From Antedon mediterranea (Eukaryota; Echinodermata; Crinoidea; Comatulida; Antedonidae), in the NCBI RefSeq assembly GCF_964355755.1, contig NC_092680.1, positions 21,739,001-21,803,000 of the forward strand: a stretch of DNA of 64,000 nt, given 5' to 3'. A program made the translations under genes and the position numbers. Under the pieces are notes generated by a model. The model had not been told where the DNA came from, did not search any database, and worked only from the letters and a program-made list of their open reading frames with translations. Of this stretch, positions 29,961 through 43,900 are shown in pieces. The stretch's first letter is position 1, and each line of letters begins with the position of its first letter.

Positions 29961-31974
29961 GAGAATGAATGAAAGAAATTCAATACATCTCTTCTCTTCA
30001 AAGTACCCCCTCTCTCTCTCTTTCTCCCTAGCGATGCAGTGGGGTCAAAGTAATATTATGATAATGAGATGCAAACCGAGCGAGAAACACTGAGCAGAGA
30101 ATGGAACATTTTGTAATGATTGATTTACAATGATTATTTTCTACGTTTTAAGCAGCAGAACTATCATGAAAGGTCGGTGGGTCAAAAACCTATTATATTT
30201 GTGAAATTGATCTGCCTGCCCCCCCCCCCCCCCCTACTTCCCATGTCTATGCTCCTGCTTTAAGTTAATTTAACTATGGTTTGCGTATTAATATGAGGGT
30301 AACTCCAAATAAGGATTAAATGGAAAGATACAGCACTCAAATGAAAACTAGAACTACCATATCTTGCCAATTTATTTATTTTTGTGCCAACTATTTTATA
30401 TAAAGATCTGAATATGTTCAGCGTAATTATTGTTAAGGATATTTTTGGAAAGATGAATGCAGCTGCGCTCTACCATTGTGCCATGTTTTTTATGTTCGCT
30501 ATTTTCAAGATCAAAAAGTATATTTTGCTCTCTTCCGATATAGAATATAGTTATAGATTTTTGCCGATTAATTAGACGTGTATTTAATTAATTGTTTCAG
30601 GAGGTATTCCATGCAAATACAAGATAGAACTGTTGTCTATTTATATGCATTTTCGTTATACACTAACAATTGTTTCCTTTAAATTATTTAATTTTACACT
30701 TTGATATCTATATTTATGGTAAGGTATTTATAAGCATTGTATATAATTTAACTTTGAAGACAATTTGGGTAAAAAATACATGGTAACAGAATTTTACAAT
30801 TTCTATTAAAATACAGTACGTCAAAAACAAAGCATTATACAATGGTACAATACTAACTGGAAGAAAGTTAAAAGTAAATAAACTTATTAAAAATGCTTTG
30901 TAAGTTGGAATGTAAAGTTGGAATACTTGTAAAAGCTGAATTAGACTTTAATTTTGATGTGTGGATGACAATTACATTTATCGCAGTAGTGTAGCTAAGT
31001 TAATATAATGTATACAGCAGCCTTGTTGAGTCAGAAGTAAGGCCCAGTAGAATTTTATGCAAAGCTTTTCAATAAAATAATTTATAGTGTAAAATATTAG
31101 TCTGTTTTTCTGTAATGGATAAGAAGCAATGGATGTAGTAAGATGGAGTAATTGAGAGATGGACAACAAAGTGATGAAATGAATTGATGGATAAAAAAGA
31201 TACAAGGGATAAATCATTGCATTGAGACATCGATTACCATTATCTTTTTTTAAATTTAAAGATGTGTTGTCTCTCGATATGAAAAATGAACTTAATCAAA
31301 TCTCACTCTGAATAGAAGATTTTGAAGTTTTAATAAAGTTATTCAATAAATAAAAATAATGATTTTATATCTAAAAAGAAAAAATAAATGGTTACATTTA
31401 AAAAACCCCTATTGTCTAGGAGACTAACCATTAAAAAAAATAACTTTGGCAACAGTTGTCTTTGACAGCTCTTGTCTCTCCTCAGTGCTCCCTTTTTATG
31501 TATTACTGAAATAAATAAATAAACTTTTTTTAAAAATCAAAATGACATCAAAAAAAAAAATTCAGGGGGACAATATATCTAATAATTTATATTTTCATAT
31601 CAAAAAAAAAAAAATTCAGGGGGACAATATATCTAATAATTGATATTTTCATTATCATTTATGGTTTATAAATGTGGTCGGTCTACTGCACAGCTTCAAT
31701 ATAAAACTCGTTCTCAGTTGGAGGAAAAATGGCAAAATCAGCATTATATATGGTCATGTTATCAAAGCAATATAGTTGTGTTTACTTCTGTATTGATAAC
31801 ACACGTGTTACATAACTACTGAAAAACAAAAATACTAAACACGCGACCTCACTTTCTGATCCGGTCAATGATTGGATGCAATATTGGTGGGAGGCGGGGC
31901 TTAAATCACAGCGCACAGAGAGAGAGACACATGGGTCTCATTACTTGTTCTGTGTTCGCCATAAATCTTAAATA
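29961..31974. other. Intergenic region between TDH and the ferroxidase gene
   Basis: AT-rich, with no exon I can support. It holds a C homopolymer (about 30214-30232), a duplicated segment near 31545-31650 (attcagggggacaatatatc in two copies) and the ferroxidase promoter at its right end. The first part is presumably TDH 3' UTR. Confidence 0.5.
31860..31974 (+). promoter_or_regulatory. Proximal promoter of the hephaestin-like gene
   Basis: Two inverted CCAAT boxes (attgg at 31871 and 31883) are followed at once by a GC box (gaggcggggc, 31891-31900), about 75 bp before the ATG. This is a classic CCAAT/GC arrangement without a TATA box; a start site between about 31905 and 31965 is inferred. 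Confidence 0.55.
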
Positions 31975-34900
31975 ATGTTGCGTTTGGTTTACTTAACATT
32001 GCTGTATTTTTCGCTAAATATCAAACAAATTGATTGCGCTAAGGAACGTACGTACTTTTTGGCGGCCGATGAAATCATATGGGACTACGTTCCGACTGGA
32101 AAGAATGTTGTAACAAATACGTCACTCCCACCAAGGTTAGTCTAAACTTTCTTAGCAAAGAAATAAGATAAGTACCATTACATAGCACGCGCCATGTGGT
32201 ACATCACAGGGCTTACTTCTTTTAGGCCGTGGTGTCTGTACTGTATAAAACCATGGAGTAATTTACTCCATGATAAACTATGATAAATAATAACATTTTC
32301 CCACAGTTGGGAAATATTATAATACAAGTATTGAATATGAAGTCATGGAGGAAGGCTAATAATTCTAAAGCTCTGTCTATACACTATCAGATTTAGATGA
32401 CAAAAAATTTGTGATATGCCAATATATGGACATGATGCTGTCATATAATCACTACTATATTTGGGCACATCACACTTTTTTGGTCAAATTAGTTTTATAG
32501 TGTAGACAGAGCTTTACGCAGTTGCATATTCATACCTGGAAACTAATAACAAAACAAAAACTTAATTTTTTAGCGAAAATGGAATTGGAACAATATTTAG
32601 GAAAGTGGTGTACAGAGCATATAGTGATGATACATTTACAGCGGCTCTAGAGCATCCTGATTGGCTGGGATATCTTGGACCAATCATCTATGCAGAAGTG
32701 GGAGAAACGATCATCATTCACTTTAAAAACAACGCTACAAAAGCAGTCAGTCTTCACCCCCATGGGGTCTTTTATAACAAAGACTCTGAAGGTAAGCTCA
32801 ATTGTTTCAAAATAAAACTACTCCACAAAGAAGATTGGTTGGAGGAGTGGGCGTGGTGGGGGTAAAGAGGCCCACTCTACTCCCTTTTGACAGATTGTTT
32901 CAATAATATACTCCACAAATAAGGGGGTCGGTGATCCAGGGACCCATACTCTTTGCCCATTTGTGACAGCTTTTTTTTTGTTTACAAATATTATTCCAAA
33001 AAGAAGGCAGGGCCAGGGATGTAATTAAGTTAATAAGTCTAAGAATTTCAGCTGGTGTTGTTTGAAAGAGGACGTAGGTTATTGAGATTACTACAACATC
33101 ATCAACATCAAATAAGGTTACACAGTCTTTGCAGTCTTTGTTTGGTAAAATTTGATTCAAAATAATCATTATCTGAGATACTTAAGCATAAGTTATTTCT
33201 CATTAGGAGCACTTTACGTGGATGGTACAAAAGGTAAAGACAAGTTAGATGATGATATTCCACCAAATGGAGAATACAAATACACATGGATTGCTAACGA
33301 GAGAGCTGGTCCAGCTAATGATGATACTAACTGCATACCGTGGATGTACCATTCACATATCAAAAGTCCACACGGAACAAATAGCGGCCTTGTTGGGTCA
33401 ATGATCATTTGCAGAAAAGGTTGGTATCAATTTTTTTCTTTTTCTTGTTGCACTCAACTTTAAATTGAATAATCAAATAAGGCATAGTTTTATGTTTGTT
33501 TTGGTTTTTTTTATTTTTTAACTTTGTATGTGCAATAAGTTAGTCCTGCACTAAATAAATATTTTCAACATGAAGATGACTAATATGGTAACAGCTACCA
33601 ATATTTAGATTGATCAATAATAAGTTTGTTTGACTCGGCCTGAGTATGAAGAAGCTGCTCCAGTCCTCCAATGTATTTTTTTAGTTTTCAAGATTGCATG
33701 ATGTATAATTTTTTCTCTCAATGTTTCTTAAGTCTAAGCAGACCAGGAAACAAGGTTAAGTACAAGAGTATTTTAGCATTATTGTATTTCTATGAACTTG
33801 CTGCACTTCATAGATAACAAGTACTTCAGTTATTTTTAGGTCAAACAATAACTTTTTAACAATAAAAAAAAAGTACCTGAATAATCTGTTATGCAAAACA
33901 GTAACACAACCAGGAAGGAGTGAACAAATAAAGTAATACTTTTCAAAACATGTACTACTTCCTTTTGTTTCTTCATCTAAGTTTGGCACCTTTCCATTTT
34001 ATAATAGTAGGCCTATTCTATTTCTAGAGAAAGTGATTTTCAACTATTTTTTGTAAAATAATTATGATATTCATATTTACAACATGCATGTTGTTTATTT
34101 CAGTATTCAATGATATCAAATAACATAATACAGTAACCCAACACATAAGATTATATTCTTGTCTGATGGAGTATATCATCTGTATTAATATTGTGTTTTA
34201 TGTCCTTTATTATTCAACATAAAAAAGACTGGAGAGATTCAATGGGTTTACCTGGATTGAACAGTAGACAACAAATATAGGACATGGTTGGGTTTACCTG
34301 GATTGAACAGTAGACAACAAATATAGGACATGGTTGGGTTTACCTGGATTGAACAGTAGACAACAAATATAGGACATGGTTGGGTTTACCTGGATTGAAC
34401 AGTAGACAACAAATATAGGACATGGTTGGGTTTACCTGGATTGAACAGTAGACAACAAATATAGGACATGGTTGGGTTTACCTGGATTGAACAGTAGACA
34501 ACAAATATAGGACATGGTTGGGTTTACCTGGATTGAACAGTAGACAACAAATATAGGACATGGTTAGGTTTACCTGGATTGAACAGTAGACAACAAATAT
34601 AGGACATGGTTGGGTTTACCTGGATTGAACAGTAGACAACAAATATAGGACATGGTTAGGTTTACCTGGATTGAACAGTAGACAACAAATATAGGACATG
34701 GTTGGGTTTACCTGGATTGAACAGTAGACAACAAATATAGGACATGGTTGGGTTTACCTGGATTGAACAGTAGACAACAAATATAGGACATGGTTAGGTT
34801 TACCTGGATTGAACAGTACACAACAAATATAGGACATGGTTAGGTTTACCTGGATTGAACAGTAGACAACAAATATAGGACATGGTTGGGTTTACCTGGA

Positions 34901-37900
34901 TTGAACAGTAGACAACAAATATAGGACATGGTTAGGTTTACCTGGATTGAACAGTAGACAACAAATATAGGACATGGTTGGGTTTACCTGGATTGAACAG
35001 TAGACAACAAATATAGGACATGGTTGGGTTTACCTGGATTGAACAGTAGACAACAAATATAGGACATGGTTGGGTTTACCTGGATTGAACAGTAGACAAC
35101 AAATATAGGACATGGTTAGGTTTACCTGGATTGAACAGTAGACAACAAATATAGGACATGGTTGGGTTTACCTGGATTGAACAGTAGACAACAAATATAG
35201 GACATGGTTGGGTTTACCTGGATTGAACAGTAGACAACAAATATAGGACATGGTTGGGTTTACCTGGATTGAACAGTAGACAACAAATATAGGACATGGT
35301 TGGGTTTACCTGGATTGAACAGTAGACAACAAATATAGGACATGGTTGGGTTTACCTGGATTGAACAGTAGACAACAAATATAGGACATGGTTGGGTTTA
35401 CCTGGATTGAACAGTAGACAACAAATATAGGACATGGTTGGGTTTACCTGGATTGAACAGTAGACAACAAATATAGGACATGGTTAGGTTTACCTGGATT
35501 GAACAGTAGACAACAAATATAGGACATGGTTGGGTTTACCTGGATTGAACAGTAGACAACAAATATAGGACATGGTTAGGTTTACCTGGATTGAACAGTA
35601 GACAACAAATATAGGACATGGTTGGGTTTACCTGGATTGAACAGTAGACAACAAATATAGGACATGGTTGGGTTTACCTGGATTGAACAGTAGACAACAA
35701 ATATAGGACATGGTTAGGTTTACCTGGATTGAACAGTACACAACAAATATAGGACATGGTTAGGTTTACCTGGATTGAACAGTAGACAACAAATATAGGA
35801 CATGGTTGGGTTTACCTGGATTGAACAGTAGACAACAAATATAGGACATGGTTAGGTTTACCTGGATTGAACAGTAGACAACAAATATAGGACATGGTTG
35901 GGTTTACCTGGATTGAACAGTAGACAACAAATATAGGACATGGTTGGGTTTACCTGGATTGAACAGTAGACAACAAATATAGGACATGGTTGGGTTTACC
36001 TGGATTGAACAGTAGACAACAAATATAGGACATGGTTAGGTTTACCTGGATTGAACAGTAGACAACAAATATAGGACATGGTTGGGTTTACCTGGATTGA
36101 ACAGTAGACAACAAATATAGGACATGGTTGGGTTTACCTGGATTGAACAGTAGACAACAAATATAGGACATGGTTGGGTTTACCTGGATTGAACAGTAGA
36201 CAACAAATATAGGACATGGTTGGGTTTACCTGGATTGAACAGTAGACAACAAATATAGGACATGGTTAGGTTTACCTGGATTGAACAGTAGACAACAAAT
36301 ATAGGACATGGTTGGGTTTACCTGGATTGAACAGTAGACAACAAATATAGGACATGGTTGGGTTTACCTGGATTGAACAGTAGACAACAAATATAGGACA
36401 TGGTTAGGTTTACCTGGATTGAACAGTAGACAACTAATATAGGACATGGTTAGGTTTACCTGGATTGAACAGTAGACAACAAATATAGGACATGGTTGGG
36501 TTTACCTGGATTGAACAGTAGACAACAAATATAGGACATGGTTGGGTTTACCTGGATTGAACAGTAGACAACAAATATAGGACATGGTTGGGTTTACCTG
36601 GATTGAACAGTAGACAACAAATATAGGACATGGTTGGGTTTACCTGGATTGAACAGTAGACAACAAATATAGGACATGGTTGGGTTTACCTGGATTGAAC
36701 AGTAGACAACAAATATAGGACATGGTTGGGTTTACCTGGATTGAACAGTAGACAACAAATATAGGACATGGTTGGGTTTACCTGGATTGAACAGTAGACA
36801 ACAAATATAGGACATGGTTGGGTTTACCTGGATTGAACAGTAGACAACAAATATAGGACATGGTTGGGTTTACCTGGATTGAACAGTAGACAACAAATAT
36901 AGGACATGGTTGGGTTTACCTGGATTGAACAGTAGACAACAAATATAGGACATGGTTGGGTTTACCTGGATTGAACAGTAGACAACAAATATAGGACATG
37001 GTTGGGTTTACCTGGATTGAACAGTAGACAACAAATATAGGACATGGTTGGGTTTACCTGGATTGAACAGTAGACAACAAATATAGGACATGGTTAGGTT
37101 TACCTGGATTGAACAGTAGACAACAAATATAGGACATGGTTGGGTTTACCTGGATTGAACAGTAGACAACAAATATAGGACATGGTTGGGTTTACCTGGA
37201 TTGAACAGTAGACAACAAATATAGGACATGGTTAGGTTTACCTGGATTGAACAGTACACAACAAATATAGGACATGGTTGGGTTTACCTGGATTGAACAG
37301 TAGACAACAAATATAGGACATGGTTAGGTTTACCTGGATTGAACAGTACACAACAAATATAGGACATGGTTGGGTTTACCTGGATTGAACAGTACACAAC
37401 AAATATAGGACATGGTTGGGTTTACCTGGATTGAACAGTAGACAACAAATATAGGACATGGTTAGGTTTACCTGGATTGAACAGTAGACAACAAATATAG
37501 GACATGGTTGGGTTTACCTGGATTGAACAGTAGACAACAAATATAGGACATGGTTAGGTTTACCTGGATTGAAAAGTAGACAACAAATATAGGACATGGT
37601 TGGGTTTACCTGGATTGAACAGTAGACAACAAATATAGGACATGGTTGGGTTTACCTGGATTGAACAGTAGACAACAAATATAGGACATGGTTGGGTTTA
37701 CCTGGATTGAACAGTAGACAACAAATATAGGACATGGTTAGGTTTACCTGGATTGAACAGTAGACAACAAATATAGGACATGGTTGGGTTTACCTGGATT
37801 GAACAGTAGACAACAAATATAGGACATGGTTGGGTTTACCTGGATTGAACAGTAGACAACAAATATAGGACATGGTTAGGTTTACCTGGATTGAACAGTA

Positions 37901-40900
37901 GACAACAAATATAGGACATGGTTGGGTTTACCTGGATTGAACAGTACACAACAAATATAGGACATGGTTAGGTTTACCTGGATTGAACAGTAGACAACAA
38001 ATATAGGACATGGTTGGGTTTACCTGGATTGAACAGTAGACAACAAATATAGGACATGGTTGGGTTTACCTGGATTGAACAGTAGACAACAAATATAGGA
38101 CATGGTTGGGTTTACCTGGATTGAACAGTAGACAACAAATATAGGACATGGTTAGGTTTACCTGGATTGAACAGTAGACAACAAATATAGGACATGGTTG
38201 GGTTTACCTGGATTGAACAGTAGACAACAAATATAGGACATGGTTGGGTTTACCTGGATTGAACAGTAGACAACAAATATAGGACATGGTTAGGTTTACC
38301 TGGATTGAACAGTAGACAACAAATATAGGACATGGTTGGGTTTGTGAAAGTGGAGAAGTAGGGTATTGATATATTTTTGGTTTGGGATTTCTACACCCTG
38401 CAGAGTGTGATTAGAATGCTTCATCATGATACCACTTGATTTGCACAAATTAATGAAATGTATTGCATCAGGGCCGTTGGTAAGGTTTCAACCTGACCAC
38501 TTTTTCACAAAGCATTTGACAATTCCCTGTTGCTTCAACAGAGTATTGCTCCCCTTTCTTGCGATCAGCTCATCACTTTATTTCTTGTGGCTACACTAGC
38601 TCTGTGCATTGAGGAGAGTTTCTAATTTAATTCAATAACAGGTTCAGTCAATTCTAGCTATGTTCACTTCCTTTCCTTTGTAGAATACTCCAATGGGAAC
38701 AAATAATTTTGCTTTCGGTGTACTGTCTACAGTATCAAAGTATGCGATGTGTCCATAATGGATGATGATGATGATGTCATATCAATATATTTGGGCATAT
38801 TACTACCATATTTGGGTACATCACACTTTTAATTGTTGTCAAATTAGTTTCACAGTGTATACAGCTTTTAATACAATTTTGTATTAAAATACAAAATTGT
38901 TTTTCCTTATTGAGAATTAAAATACTTTACTCTTATCAAATGAATGCCTATATAACTTGGACATGGGCCAATTATGTTTTTTTTGTATTTCGCAATATCC
39001 TATACCTTAAAAAAAAACCGAATGAATCATGTGAGTTTAGAGTTAGGTAAAACAAGATAAGCTTTTCATGTTTGATTTTTAATAGGAATGAGAAAAATTG
39101 TGGGTTAATGTCGCTGTTATCGCCCCTATATCCATCTCACAGTTTGTCAACAACAACATTAATGTAGGCTTAACTTACAGAACTTGATTAAATGTGTAAA
39201 TTCTTCACTAATAATAATCGTTTTTTGCACAGGTATCTTAAATAAAAATGGACAAAGGTCAGATGTAGATAAAGAGTTTGTTTTGATGTTTACGGTAACT
39301 GATGAGAACTTAAGCTACTACTTGGATGAAAACATCCAAGAATTTGCTACTAGCCTCGTTAATAAAGGTAAACAAAGTAATTTATAGTCTGTGAATATAT
39401 AAATAATTTACATTGCTTAAACATGTGTGGTTCCTCTTAGTATAGTGCTTGGTGGTTGAGATACTTGACTACTCAGATCCCATCAGATGTACAGATTTGT
39501 TTTCATGACAAAAAAACATCTCCACCCCCAAAGTTTTGTTTAAGAATTTTAAAACCACCATTAATACTGAATGAATTCTATTAAAATGGGCAACAAGCGT
39601 ATATTATTTAAATGGTGTAACTATTTAATTTGAAAAAAAGGCCTGTAAAAAGTAAACAAAGACTGCAATATTTTCAGTAGTAAATTTAGAGGTTTTACAA
39701 AACATGAGAGTCATTGCTACACATCCTAACTGCCTAATTAGTATTTGATGAGTTTTTATATAGTTTTGCTGGCAGTGTGAATGGGGTATATACTATAACA
39801 GTTATACATGTATCTACATTTCATTTTTTTTTATTTCTTAATTTTATTGGTATTTTAGAAGATGAAGCTTTCCAGGGGTCTCTTCTGAAAGATGGAATCA
39901 ATGGGTATTTGTATGGCAACTTGCCTGGATTGGAGATAAATCAAGGTGATAAGGTTGAATGGCATGTGTTAGGCATGGGCACTGAAGCTGATATACACAC
40001 TGCTTACTTCCATGGCAATATTCTTGTACGTTTTGCAACACATTTTGGTATAATTTCACCTTAGTGATGTTGTTAAATTTGTTTATTTATAATAGAGGTT
40101 CTTAGTTTCCACCAGTACGGTTGGTAAGGTTTCAACCTGACTACTTTTTGACAGAGGTCAACCCACACAAGAGATGAGATTGTTTTCTCTTTTTTCGATC
40201 CTTTACCACTTTAATTCTCGTGGCTATAGAGTTGCTTTTTTTCTTTCAGGATGTCCGAAATCACCGAACTGACTCAATCAGTGTAGAACCAGCAGCGTTC
40301 TTCACAGGTAGAATGGTTGCAGATAACGTAGGGTCTTGGCTCATAACCGATGCGGTCACATCACACTATGAAGGTGTGTATGTGATGTTTCTTTTTAATT
40401 TTAAGAAGTCTGAAAATGTTCTTCCAATAAGCTGTTGGTTAAAAAACTTGGTACCCAATTAAAAACAAGTAGGGTATCGTTTTCTAGTGTTCTAATCTCT
40501 GTAGACACTTCTCATTTCTATTCTATAAATATTTTCACTAGATGGGTCTCAAGCTATTTATACTGTGACCGGACAGGAGCCTACACCAATGACAGGAACT
40601 GTAAGAGAGTATTTTATTGCAGCAGTTGAAATAGAGTGGGATTATTTGCCTATTGGTGAAGATCCACTCACATCGGAAAACAATCTGTGAGTATTTTATA
40701 AATAAATTTAGTATTGTCTTCGTGGTTTATACATTGATTTTTTAACTTCATAAAATGTTTGTTTAATTCAATGTGTTTTTGTTTTACTAAAGAAACATGT
40801 TTCTTGCTATAGCATAAAAGATCATATGCTCAGAACAATGAGTAGTTTATATAAACTATTTAATGTGTAATTGTTCTCAAATGGTTTTCATTTTTCATTG

Positions 40901-43900
40901 TCTTTGTCATTGTCAAACTGTATTATGCCAAAGGTCCTTAATTCAACTGGATGGACTACCCTCGTAAAATATTAGTTGAACAAATAAAATATTTATCTAT
41001 GTGATTTCCTTAGTTCCATTATTGGAAGTTTCATTATAAACATAGAGTTGTGTATTTTGTAGGGAGCCATTTTTCAACAAAGCAGCCAACAGAATAGGAT
41101 CAGTTTACAAGAAAGCTGTTTATCGAGAGTACACAGATGCGACATTCACACAACAAAAAGTGCGAACACCGGAGGAAGAACACCATGGTTACTTGGGACC
41201 TGTCATCAAAGCTGAAGTTGGCGACGTGATTAATGTAACATTCCGTAACCTAGCTACCAGGAATTACAGTATACATGCTCAGGGTGTGATGTATGATAAG
41301 ATGAATGAGGGAATGTTTTATAATGATGGAACTTCAGGTTTGTGGATTATTCATTTTAGGCTGCTTTGTGAATATGATAGATGGATATTATAGGCCTATG
41401 TTTATTAATTTGTAAGTGAAAAAGGTATTGTATTGTTTAGAACCTAGGCCTGTCGTATTAATATTTCATGACTTAAGCTCTGTCTAACTATCAAACTAGT
41501 TTGACAAAAAAACTGTGATGTGCCCAATAGTGATTTACCCAAATATGGTAGTGATATGACATCATCATGTCCATATATTGGCACATCACATTTTTTTTAT
41601 CATATACAGTTTGATAGTGTAGACAGAGCTTTAAATTAAAGGACATTGAACAAATCTTTCAGAGGAAGACAGAGTTGATGCTAATGTGCAGCCAGGCGAA
41701 ACTTACAGTTACTATTTGTCAGTTCCTGATAACTATGGACCAATGGTGGGTGATGAAGATTGCCTTACATGGATGTACTATTCAGGTGTAGATCTTCAAA
41801 GAGATTTGTACTCTGGTCTTGTTGGCCCTTTGATTACATGCAGACCAGGAACATTATCATCCACAACACAGGTAAACATACATGTATGGATTTGTACTCT
41901 GATCTTGTTGGTTCTTATATGAACAATGATGTCTAATATAAATATAATAATTAGTTAACATTGCACCGTTTACACTTTACATTTATTTATGTTTTGTGAC
42001 ATCCAATATGTCAGTTCAATGTATGTAAATTTAATCAGATTTATTTTATTGGAATTTTTGTAGAAATTCCTGTTTTTCTTCACAACTGATGAGAACTTAA
42101 GTTGGTATATTGATGACAACATTGCAGCAAATACAACTGATCCAACGTTGATGAAAGATGATGAAGACTTTATGGCATCCAATAGAATGAGTGGTACGTT
42201 ATGAGTGGCCTGTTGTCCATGCGCCCAATACCCTGAAAACTGGACAGACGTCTATCAACTGAAAAACGGAAATGTGTGATTATTTAGAAGAGCACAATTT
42301 ATAAATACACGAATGATTTTGTTTACATTGATTTGATTTTATATAAATTCGAATTACATTATTCATTCATTCATTCATTTCGTACTTAATATTCATAGGA
42401 TGAAAAAAACAGTACATAATCAACAAAAGTTACTAATCAAATTAGGCAAGAGTTTAAATAAATTATATTTTTTCATTAGTGAAAGTAAACTTGAACGGAC
42501 ATTGATACAAAAACTTAAATTTTCTAGTGATGATACCATGTTTTTCCCTTTGCAGCTATCAATGGATTTTCTTTCTCAAATCTTCCTAGCATTCATGTCT
42601 GTCAAGGTGATGATGTAAGTTGGCATTTGATGTCACTAGGGAAAGAGACGGACCAAACAACGGTCTATTTCCATGGTAACACCTTCATATTCAATGGCGC
42701 CCGCACAGACTCGGTCGCCCTATTTCCTGGAATTTATCAGACTGTGGTAATGACACCAAGCTTATCAGGTTTGCTAACAGTTTTTTTTACCAGAAAGGGC
42801 TTTTAAGGCATTTTTTTTTCTGTTTTTGCCAAATGTCTATAATCAATCCATTTTTTTTACTGAATAATAAGGTCAATGGATTATTGAGAGCCAATCAGCT
42901 GTGCAAAGAGACAGTGGAATGATTGCAAGATTCTTAGTTGGGAACTGTAACAGTCTACCAACTCAAAGCTACAAGGAGCATTGTGATCGTACATACTACA
43001 TTGCCGCTGTAGAGATGCATTGGGATTTTGCTAAGGAAAAATATGATTATATTCGCAATATTTCCCTTCAAGATCCGGACAGGCAAGTTTTTTAACCAAG
43101 ATTTTTATTATTTATGGGTTTTTTTTCGCAAAAGCTGTGATGTAGATGGAGGCCATATACCACAGGCTATGAGATTGATTGTCAAAGTTGATACTGTTAC
43201 CCTATGCTAAGCTCTGTCTACACTATCAAACTAGTTTGGAAAAAAAGTGTGATGTGCCCAAATATGGCAGTGGTATAACATCATCATGTTCATATATTGG
43301 CACATTTTACATTTTGTTGTCACATAAAGTTTGATAGTGTAACAGAGCTTAAAAATACCATATATGACCGAATATCAAGTTACTCAAGTATAATACCACC
43401 CCTTTGATAATTTATTCCGAATACAATCCCACCCCTTATTATTTGTTTATGCTTGATTATATAGTACCGTTGTTAACAATGTACATCTGGTTTGTTATGA
43501 CAGTTCTGGTCACGTCTTTGTCACTCAAACCGAGACATTAATTGGAAGTGTTTACAAAAAGGCCCTCTATCGTCAGTATGAAGATGAAGAGTTCAAAGTT
43601 CAAAGTGAACATGAAACATATCTCGGAACATTAGGACCACTCATCAGGATGCAAGTTGATGAAAAGATCTGCATTGTGTTTAAAAACATGGCCTCAAGAA
43701 ATTACTCAATTGACGGGCAAGGTGTCGTTGTAAGCAATAAAATGAAATCTGTAGCACCCGGTGAAACTTACACGTACGTTTGGAATGCACCTACTAGCGT
43801 CGCTCCAACAAATACTGACCCAAATTGCGTGGCGTATTCATACTATTCAACTACGGACCGTGTTCGAGATATCTATTCAGGCTTGATAGGTCCTCTAGCG

